From Nitrososphaeraceae archaeon (GTDB taxonomy: Archaea > Thermoproteota > Nitrososphaeria > Nitrososphaerales > Nitrososphaeraceae): a stretch of 5,276 nt of DNA. Position 1 is the first letter of the stretch. Each line of letters starts with the position of its first letter. This document shows, piece after piece, positions 1-4,760 of the stretch. The DNA lies in NCBI GenBank assembly GCA_025936955.1, contig JAICSL010000146.1, forward strand, positions 1 to 5,276, read 5' to 3'. The notes beneath the pieces were generated by a model. The model was not told the DNA's origin, made no database searches, and was given only the letters and a program-made list of their open reading frames with translations. The translations under genes were made by a program, and so were the position numbers.

Positions 1-777
1 GCAAGAAATGGATTTCATACTTTTGCAACAATGCGCAATCTTGATAAATCTAACGCACTTTTGGATTTAAAACAAAAAGAACAATTACCTTTGGATGTTT
101 TACACCTGGATGTAACTGATGACAAATCTGTTAAAGAAGCAATTGGCAAGATAATAAATGAACATCAAAGAATAGATATATTAGTTAATAATGCAGGGTA
201 TGCATTAGTAGGTCCTTTAGAAGAAACATCTATTGAAGAAATTAAAGAACAATTTGAAACTAATGTATTTGGTGTTATAAGAGTCATACAACAAGTGCTA
301 CCTATCATGAGAAAACAAGGAACCGGTAGTATAGTGAATGTCAGCTCTATAGCTGGCCAAATAGGCTTTCCTCTTACTTCTGGATATGTTAGCTCAAAGT
401 TTGCTTTAGAAGGGTTGTCTGAATCCCTAGCTTATGAGACAGAACAATTTGGCATAAAAGTAGTAATTATAGAACCGGGTATAATTAAGACTAATTTTGA
501 TAATAATTTAAAGACAGCAAAAAAAGTAACAGATAATACTTATTATAACTCACCATACGCTGAAATAACACAAAAGAGGCTTTCAGGATTTAAGCCTAGA
601 TTTGAAAAAGGTACTCCTTCAATTGAAGTAGCAAAAGTCATTTTAGGAGCAATTAGATCAGAAAATCCGAACTTAAGGCACATAGTAGGCGATGATGCCT
701 TTAAGATAATGGAAATAAGAAAGAGTACTTCTGATAGAGAGTTTAGAGAAGTAGTGACAAACGGCGTTCTAAAATAA
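1..777 (+). CDS. Classical short-chain dehydrogenase/reductase (SDR), 5'-truncated by the window edge
   Basis: This is an NAD(P)-dependent oxidoreductase of the classical SDR family, probably cytosolic, acting on a carbonyl/alcohol substrate that cannot be named. The frame is open to base 1 and reads ARNGFHTFATMRN, the usual end of the first helix and second strand of the Rossmann fold. The TGxxxGxG dinucleotide motif therefore lies just upstream of the window, and the ATG at 31 is internal. Counting from base 1, I see the LDVTD adenine-pocket motif (residues 36-40), NNAG (63-66), the catalytic Ser116 in NVSSIAG, Tyr129 and Lys133 in the YxxxK motif, and EPG (158-160). Ser-to-Tyr spacing is 13, as in characterised family members. 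The arginine in ATMRN suggests NADP(H) preference (inference). The 258 visible residues plus about 20 missing fit a complete enzyme of about 280. Overall it resembles 17beta-hydroxysteroid- or retinol-dehydrogenase-like SDRs, but such labels are unreliable for substrate. It ends in TAA, 175 bases before the Rieske gene. Confidence 0.95.
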   Translation, partial: ARNGFHTFATMRNLDKSNALLDLKQKEQLPLDVLHLDVTDDKSVKEAIGKIINEHQRIDILVNNAGYALVGPLEETSIEEIKEQFETNVFGVIRVIQQVLPIMRKQGTGSIVNVSSIAGQIGFPLTSGYVSSKFALEGLSESLAYETEQFGIKVVIIEPGIIKTNFDNNLKTAKKVTDNTYYNSPYAEITQKRLSGFKPRFEKGTPSIEVAKVILGAIRSENPNLRHIVGDDAFKIMEIRKSTSDREFREVVTNGVLK

Positions 778-781
778 ATAT

Positions 782-806
782 GCTAAAAATAAAAAGCTAA
801 AAATAA
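782..806. repeat. 11-bp direct repeat GCTAAAAATAA
   Basis: GCTAAAAATAA occurs twice, at 782-792 and 796-806 (period 14), directly after the SDR stop codon. It is A-rich, so it is not a T-tract terminator for the upstream gene on the + strand. It may be only a slippage product; no function is visible. Confidence 0.6.
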
Positions 807-840
807 TATTATCGCATTATCATCGAAATAATCTCTTAAA

Positions 841-888
841 ACAGTTATCCGAACTTCATTAACTGTAATCTATTTACTGGTTGAAGTT
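841..888. repeat. Two interlocked 7-bp inverted repeats in the SDR-Rieske gap
   Basis: ACAGTTA (841-847) pairs with TAACTGT (860-866), and AACTTCA (852-858) pairs with TGAAGTT (882-888). Both are perfect. The order left1-left2-right1-right2 means the stems interlock: as RNA they would form either an H-type pseudoknot or alternative hairpins, and as DNA they could be an operator. AACTGT recurs at 937-942, close to the start of the next gene. Seven-base inverted repeats are not rare in AT-rich sequence, so chance is possible. Confidence 0.4.
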
Positions 889-913
889 AGCATATCTGTG
901 ACGCAATATAATG

Positions 914-924
914 GTTAAATAAAT
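914..924 (+). promoter_or_regulatory. Probable archaeal TATA box of the Rieske gene
   Basis: GTTAAATAAAT lies about 29-39 bases before the ATG at 953. Archaeal transcription usually begins about 25-30 bases downstream of the TATA box, which would place the start at or within a few bases of the ATG. No Shine-Dalgarno sequence precedes the ATG (GTTATTATCAAT), which fits a leaderless or nearly leaderless mRNA. The position is inferred from sequence only. Confidence 0.45.
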
Positions 925-952
925 AGAATAAGAATAAACTGTTATTATCAAT

Positions 953-2851
953 ATGACAGCTGCCACATCCTCAAAAATTGGTCACAATAATGATGATTAT
1001 GTATTTGCAGCCAATCTGTCTGACATACATAAAGCTGACAATGAATGTTTATATGTAAACATTCAAAATCATGGTATCTCTCTTTTTTATTATGATTCGA
1101 GAGTTTACGCTATAGACAACAGATGTCCGCATATGGGCTTTCCTTTACATCGTGGCACCGTTAAAGACGGTATTCTCACTTGTCATTGGCATCATGCACG
1201 TTTTGACCTAATGAATGGAGGTACATTCGATCAGTGGGCGGGAGATGTACGCTCCTTTCCTGTTCAGATTCGAAACAGAAACGAGGTATGGATAAATGTT
1301 TCTTTATCCACAGATTCTAATACTTATAATCAAACACTATTGCAAACCGGGATAAGACAGAATATTTCTTTATTGATAGCAAAGGCGATAATTCCCATGT
1401 TAGAAAAGCCAGAGAAACATGGAAACTTTGATAAAAATGAAGACGATCATTTTCACGCAGGCTTTGTAAAGGCTTTCTCTATTGGTATTGATTTTGGAAC
1501 ACATTATAAACTATCAGGATGGGGTCAAGGATTAACAATACTAACTAACATGATGAACATTATCCCATTTCTTGATAAAGAAGATAAGATACATGCGCTC
1601 CACCATGGCCTATCTGCAGTAGCACAGGATTGTTGTTCTATGCCTCCCCGTTTTCAAGTTTCCTCTTTGCCAGAGCCGACAGCGGATCTACATACAATTA
1701 AGCGATGGTTCAGACAGTTTATTGAATCTCATGATACCCAAGCTGCAGAGAGATGTATCGTTACAGCTGTAAGACTTGGAGCTAACAATCAACAATTAGG
1801 AGACATACTTTTTGCAGCTGCAACAGACCATCGTTTCCTTGATGCTGGCCATGTTCTAGATTTTACTAATAAGGCGTTTGAAGCAATAGACATAGTTGGA
1901 TGGGATGATAAGAAGATGATAGAATCAGTATTAAGTAGTCTGATACCAGGCTATACCAATGCTGAGAGAATGGAAGAATCCAATGCATGGCGTCATCCAA
2001 TAGATTTAATTTCTATTCTCGGATATGCATTCAGCAAATTTCCGACTATCTTAAAAAGTATCGATAAAACTAAAAGAAAAGAAAAATGGAATAATAGAGA
2101 TAAAGTGGTAACAGAATTACTCGGTGATGATCCACAATCAATTTCTAATGAGTTATTGACTGCATTAAGCCAAGGTGCTACCGAAGTAGAACTAGCCAGC
2201 TCTGTAGCTTATGCTGCAGCTTTGCGTATAGCACAATTTCATATACGTAATGAATTTAGTGATTGGGATGCCGCGTTACACACGTTTACGTTCGCAAATG
2301 CGGTACATCAAGGGTTACGAAGGATAGCTACACCAGAGCTATTAAGAGGAGTATTTGATGCTGCAATGAGAATATATCTTAATCGCTTTCTCAATGTACC
2401 TCCAGCAAGACTTCCAAAAAAATCAGACAGAAAAGAGAATAATGATGATGCTGGCAGTAGTAGTAGCAATACATTAAACTATGATGTCAAAACACTGCTA
2501 AAAGAATTACCAGCACTTCTAGACAAACAGCAGCAGATAAATCAATCAGGTCAACTCGTTGCAGATTATCTTTATAATGGTGGAAATCCAGATCACCTTT
2601 TGGCTACAATTGGAAAGGTCTTGTTACGAGAGGATCGTAACTTTCATTCTATTCAGATGATCGAGGCTGCTTTCAAACAATACTCGTTATTATCGACTGA
2701 GGATAATAATAATGCGAATATTGAATGTGTTTACATTTTGGTAGCAGCAATTCGCTATTTGGCTGCTCATTCGCCCACAATGCGCTCACAGGAAAGAACT
2801 TACCAGATAGCATACCAATTCCACAATGGAAAACACCTTTTTGAAGAATAG
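953..2851 (+). CDS. Rieske [2Fe-2S] protein with a large helical C-terminal region of unknown function
   Basis: The 632-residue protein has no signal peptide or clear membrane segment. Residues about 15-116 form a Rieske domain: Cys58-Pro-His60 and Cys77-His-Trp-His80 are the four [2Fe-2S] ligands. The two extra disulfide cysteines of cytochrome bc-type Rieske proteins are absent (CPHMGF, CHWHHA), so this is the ferredoxin-like type that passes electrons to a partner or fused domain. Residues about 165-480 and 510-632 look mainly helical and carry distinctive blocks: SGWGQGLTILTNM (188-200), HHGLSAVAQD (217-226), PPRF (231-234), AAATDHRFLDAGH (288-300), DFTNKAFE (303-310), WRHPIDL (346-352), FHSIQM (564-569) and RYLAAHSPT (601-609). 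From memory, similar blocks occur in bacterial Rieske-fusion proteins; I know no assigned function. A charged/serine-rich linker (about 488-508, partly AGT codon runs) splits the C-terminal part. The ATG is supported by the TATA box and by the domain starting soon after it. Being an oxygenase or reductase is speculation; the C-terminal region does not show the usual Rieske-oxygenase DxxHxxxxH iron site. Confidence 0.93.
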   Translation: MTAATSSKIGHNNDDYVFAANLSDIHKADNECLYVNIQNHGISLFYYDSRVYAIDNRCPHMGFPLHRGTVKDGILTCHWHHARFDLMNGGTFDQWAGDVRSFPVQIRNRNEVWINVSLSTDSNTYNQTLLQTGIRQNISLLIAKAIIPMLEKPEKHGNFDKNEDDHFHAGFVKAFSIGIDFGTHYKLSGWGQGLTILTNMMNIIPFLDKEDKIHALHHGLSAVAQDCCSMPPRFQVSSLPEPTADLHTIKRWFRQFIESHDTQAAERCIVTAVRLGANNQQLGDILFAAATDHRFLDAGHVLDFTNKAFEAIDIVGWDDKKMIESVLSSLIPGYTNAERMEESNAWRHPIDLISILGYAFSKFPTILKSIDKTKRKEKWNNRDKVVTELLGDDPQSISNELLTALSQGATEVELASSVAYAAALRIAQFHIRNEFSDWDAALHTFTFANAVHQGLRRIATPELLRGVFDAAMRIYLNRFLNVPPARLPKKSDRKENNDDAGSSSSNTLNYDVKTLLKELPALLDKQQQINQSGQLVADYLYNGGNPDHLLATIGKVLLREDRNFHSIQMIEAAFKQYSLLSTEDNNNANIECVYILVAAIRYLAAHSPTMRSQERTYQIAYQFHNGKHLFEE

Positions 2852-3230
2852 TGCCCGATAATACCATGCTACTACCACTAGATAATTGGTTTCGTAACTC
2901 CGATGGGACCGAATAATTTGATGATATAATACTTCTTTAGTTTATCTACGATACTTCTATCAATAAAGAAGCCAAAAATTGAGACTAGTTTATATATCAG
3001 TCAATTTTAATGCCCTTCAATCCATGCTAAATTATATTATATATTCAATATTGTAATTCAAATGGAGCGATCTGCAAAGGATAGTTGATGTTGATTAAAT
3101 TTCTACTGTCAGTCAGTCTCACCAACAATTACACACAAAAAAATATATTCAAATGGTAATTGATGGAGAAATATCAGTCTATTTGTTTGAATACTTATCT
3201 AGTTCCAAGCAGACATTAAGATAATCAAGT
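2852..3230. other. Intergenic region between the Rieske gene and the small Cys/His gene
   Basis: No convincing gene lies in these 379 bases. They hold CTTCTTTA (2932-2939) paired with TAAAGAAG (2964-2971), a perfect 8-bp inverted repeat with a 24-base spacer; a direct repeat ATACTTCT (2929-2936, 2951-2958); the hairpin listed separately at 2975-3008; and an A/T-only run around 3029-3045. Two short frames, ATG 3089 (23 codons) and ATG 3153 (23 codons, in frame with but stopped before the 3231 gene), have no recognisable features. Confidence 0.6.
2975..3008 (+). terminator. Possible hairpin terminator downstream of the Rieske gene
   Basis: AAAATTGA-GA-CT (2975-2986) can pair with AGTCAATTTT (2999-3008), giving a 10-bp stem with a two-base GA bulge and a 12-base loop, ending in four T. 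It lies about 125-155 bases after the Rieske stop. Archaeal termination depends mainly on T-runs, and this one is short, so the call is tentative. Confidence 0.3.
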
Positions 3231-3389
3231 ATGGTCGATTGGAGTTACATTATAACCTGCAATAATTGTGGATATATCTCTGCGGAAAAGCTACCCAAAG
3301 AGAAAGCAAAAAAGATTTTACAGGCACATATAAATACAATCCAAAATTGCACTCGAGGCCGCATTAAACTAATGAAAGTAAGGACATAA
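3231..3389 (+). CDS. Small 52-residue Cys/His protein, putative zinc finger
   Basis: The ATG at 3231 opens a 52-codon frame ending in TAA. It reads MVDWSYIITCNNCGYISAEK at the N-terminus, then a lysine-rich helix-like stretch (residues 20-30), then His33 and Cys40, and a basic tail rich in Arg and Lys. Cys10-x2-Cys13 followed by His33-x6-Cys40 is a plausible four-ligand zinc site: a CxxCG knuckle, a 19-residue spacer and a helix carrying the His/Cys pair. Net charge is clearly positive, which fits binding of nucleic acid, although this is inference. A stop at 3222-3224 shortly upstream fixes the start. No Shine-Dalgarno sequence is visible. It stands alone, about 380 bases after the Rieske gene and convergent with the acetyltransferase. 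Small zinc-finger-like proteins of this size are common in Nitrososphaerota, but I do not recognise a specific family. A chance frame of this length is possible; the spaced Cys/His residues argue against it. Confidence 0.6.
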   Translation: MVDWSYIITCNNCGYISAEKLPKEKAKKILQAHINTIQNCTRGRIKLMKVRT

Positions 3390-3810
3390 AGACTAGATTA
3401 GATACCCAGAAACCACATCTCCAGAAATACCAGTTCAAATCTAAGCAGTTGTTTTAACTTGCAAAATGCATTATGAGAAATGAAACTATACGTAAATAAC
3501 TTTTGACTCTATTATCAAGGCCCTACAATAGATCAAGCAATTAGTAATACCTCTACAGTTTTGTATAGAATAATAATTAAAGAGGATCGGCATTACGGGT
3601 GGAAATTATTGCAAGGTACATTTTTTATTGGCAAAATTTACCAACGTCGATTTGCCATACTATATTATTATCTCAAAATATCCTTACTGGATAGAAAAAT
3701 TGGAAAAATCAAACCTCTATAGAAATGTATGATGAATTTCATAATTAAACCAATCATCATATTATCTGATTCTAGTTAGTGAATATTATTATCAACTTGT
3801 AAGACTAACA
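3390..3810. other. Convergent intergenic region, no clear gene
   Basis: These 421 bases lie between the 3' ends of the small Cys/His gene (+) and the acetyltransferase (-). A 71-codon frame without ATG runs through 3507-3722 (+) and resembles no family I know. A 30-codon frame on the minus strand (3760-3668) is hydrophobic and unremarkable. T-runs that could end transcription are present in both directions: TTTTTT at 3621-3626 (+), and T5 runs on the minus strand at 3704-3708 and 3695-3699. The 12-mer GATTAGATACCC at 3396-3407 matches a conserved 16S rRNA segment, but its flanks do not. Confidence 0.6.
3695..3761 (-). terminator. Possible terminator of the acetyltransferase gene
   Basis: Reading the minus strand, a perfect 8-bp inverted repeat TATGATGA/TCATCATA (arms 3754-3761 and 3728-3735, 18-base loop) begins about 50 bases after the acetyltransferase stop. 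It is followed by two T5 runs at 3704-3708 and 3695-3699. A hairpin followed by T-runs after a gene end is consistent with termination, though the stem is AT-rich and weak. Confidence 0.3.
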
Positions 3811-4269
3811 TCAATATTCAAACTTCATAACACATGTATCAACATCTCTTTTATATCCTAATTTTTCATAGAAAGGCATGTTCTTCTTCGAACAATATAA
3901 CAATACCTTTCTGCAGCCTTCATGTAACAGAGCATCATTAGTAGCATAAGTTACAAGCTGAGAGCCAATACCTAATCCTTCATATCCTTTTTTTACAGAT
4001 ACATCTTCTATGTAGCCAACTATCATTCCACCGTTGATAAACTTTGGTTCTACAAGTAATGTGATTGTTCCTACTATAATCTTCTTTTGATTTTTACTGT
4101 TCTGTTCTTCTACTTCAGCAACAAATATTTTATGCAATGGATTAGACATTATCTTTTGCAATATTTTATTAGCATGTTCTTTATCGATATCTACTTGTAA
4201 CAGGTTATTCAAAACCTCAAGAAATCCTTTATCTAGATCATCTGACTGTATGGAACGTATCAACACCAA
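3811..4269 (-). CDS. GNAT-family N-acetyltransferase, GNA1-like (glucosamine-6-phosphate acetyltransferase type)
   Basis: This cytosolic protein of about 152 residues has a single GNAT fold and would transfer acetyl from acetyl-CoA to an amine. Its C-terminal half aligns by eye with eukaryotic GNA1, which makes N-acetylglucosamine-6-phosphate: GYIEDVSV (85-92) against GHIEDIAV, YEGLGIGSQL (96-105) against YQGQGLGKLL, CRKVLLYCSKKN (119-130) against YKIILDCDEKN, and FYEKLGY (133-139) against FYEKCGF. Length also matches yeast GNA1 (159). In the acetyl-CoA pyrophosphate motif Q/RxxGxG the first residue is Glu97, an uncommon choice. A role in UDP-GlcNAc supply for glycans or glycoproteins is inference; other GNATs can look similar. 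No ATG is available in frame: a TGA at 4278-4276 leaves TTG 4269, GTG 4266 or TTG 4263. A weak GAAGG Shine-Dalgarno sequence (4277-4273) lies 3, 6 and 9 bases from these, favouring GTG 4266 or TTG 4263. It ends in TGA. Confidence 0.88.
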   Translation of the reverse strand: MVLIRSIQSDDLDKGFLEVLNNLLQVDIDKEHANKILQKIMSNPLHKIFVAEVEEQNSKNQKKIIVGTITLLVEPKFINGGMIVGYIEDVSVKKGYEGLGIGSQLVTYATNDALLHEGCRKVLLYCSKKNMPFYEKLGYKRDVDTCVMKFEY

Positions 4270-4326
4270 AGGCCTTCAATGCCCATCAATCTTTTTGGAA
4301 TAAAAATCCTTTCTTTTTCACTACAG

Positions 4327-4334
4327 TTTTAAAT
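4327..4334 (-). promoter_or_regulatory. Possible TATA box of the acetyltransferase gene
   Basis: On the minus strand ATTTAAAA lies about 60 bases before the start codon. Transcription beginning about 25-27 bases downstream would give a leader of roughly 35 bases containing the weak GAAGG ribosome-binding site, which suits a GTG or TTG start. TTTTTATTC nearer the gene (4298-4306) is an alternative but would give an almost leaderless mRNA, less compatible with a non-ATG start. Confidence 0.3.
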
Positions 4335-4343
4335 GTAAGTTAA

Positions 4344-4360
4344 ATGGAATGGAATGGAAT
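4344..4360. repeat. TGGAA tandem repeat, three copies
   Basis: TGGAA is repeated three times without error at 4345-4349, 4350-4354 and 4355-4359, flanked by A and T. It lies just upstream of the putative acetyltransferase promoter. This is a short microsatellite-like tract, likely to vary in copy number between strains; no function is evident. Confidence 0.75.
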
Positions 4361-4604
4361 AATAACAATATATTCGGAATCTTTCCTTTGATCTATTCTT
4401 TCTATAGTTGATTTATTTATCTGTCTTTGCAATTTTTTGGTTAATTTCCATTAACTGTTAACATTACTACATTACCTGATACTAACTACCTACCATATCT
4501 GTTCTAATTCCCTATGTTAATAGAATTGTAGAATAATATCCGTTCCACGTGATAACCAAATTCATTTATTTTTGGATGTTTCTATCTACAAAATATTTTA
4601 CCTG

Positions 4605-4641
4605 CTGATTTTTTAGACAGCATTGAGTTACAAAAAATCAG
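4605..4641. repeat. Perfect 10-bp inverted repeat CTGATTTTTT/AAAAAATCAG
   Basis: The arms lie at 4605-4614 and 4632-4641, separated by 17 bases. Reading from the acetolactate synthase gene on the minus strand, this hairpin comes about 120 bases after the stop, immediately beyond a T8 run. The order T-run then hairpin is the reverse of a classical intrinsic terminator, so it may instead stabilise or mark the 3' end of the transcript. Confidence 0.55.
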
Positions 4642-4649
4642 ATACACGT

Positions 4650-4662
4650 AAAATAAAAAAAA
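4650..4662 (-). terminator. T-rich archaeal-type terminator candidate for the acetolactate synthase gene
   Basis: The minus strand reads TTTTTTTTATTTT here, about 100 bases after the acetolactate synthase stop. Archaeal RNA polymerase commonly terminates on such T-runs without needing a hairpin. The distance is on the long side, and no transcript data are available. Confidence 0.4.
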
Positions 4663-4681
4663 GTCAAAAGAACTTGAATTA

Positions 4682-4706
4682 AATCAATCGATTAATCAAT
4701 TAATCA
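4682..4706. repeat. ATTAATCA tandem repeat with palindromic flank
   Basis: ATTAATCA occurs twice in tandem (4691-4698, 4699-4706), preceded by the related AATCAATCG, so ATCAAT/ATTAATC units repeat about every 8 bases. Embedded palindromes are ATCGAT (4688-4693) and GATTAATC (4690-4697). It lies about 55 bases beyond the acetolactate synthase stop. It may be a protein-binding array or simply AT-rich slippage. Confidence 0.55.
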
Positions 4707-4760
4707 AGTCAACAACAAAGGTTAGCCTTCTGTGATACCGATAAAATAGGAAAAGAGAGA

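Larger units (their letters stand above)
4270..4760. other. Intergenic region between the acetyltransferase and acetolactate synthase genes
   Basis: No reading frame above about 20 codons with a start was seen on either strand in these 491 bases. The region includes the putative acetyltransferase promoter, a TGGAA triplet repeat, a small hairpin GTTAAT-TTCC-ATTAAC (4440-4455) followed by the palindrome GTTAAC (4457-4462), the palindrome CACGTG (4547-4552), a 10-bp inverted repeat (4605-4641), an A8 run (T8 on the minus strand) and an ATTAATCA tandem repeat. The more notable items are listed separately. Confidence 0.65.

Noticed and set aside
31..33. ATG at 31 as the start of the SDR gene
   Set aside because: The frame is open to base 1 and the upstream residues ARNGFHTFAT are typical SDR sequence; starting at 31 would lose the essential nucleotide-binding strand and helix.
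2673..2867. 64-codon open frame on the minus strand
   Set aside because: It lies almost wholly antisense to the 3' end of the Rieske gene, has no recognisable motif, and the sense frame carries conserved-looking blocks there (FHSIQM lies just before it, RYLAAHSPT within it).
3089..3224. Two 23-codon ATG frames at 3089 and 3153
   Set aside because: They are very short, lack recognisable motifs or ribosome-binding sites, and are expected by chance in this composition.
3396..3407. GATTAGATACCC, identical to a universally conserved 16S rRNA segment
   Set aside because: The flanks (GACTA before, AGAAACC after) do not match the rRNA context, and no other rRNA segment is present; most likely coincidence.
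3433..3441. GTTCAAATC, resembling a tRNA T-loop
   Set aside because: The flanking bases do not form a five-base T-stem, and no acceptor, D or anticodon arms are present upstream.
4547..4552. CACGTG palindrome
   Set aside because: A six-base palindrome alone is expected by chance and lies far from any gene start.
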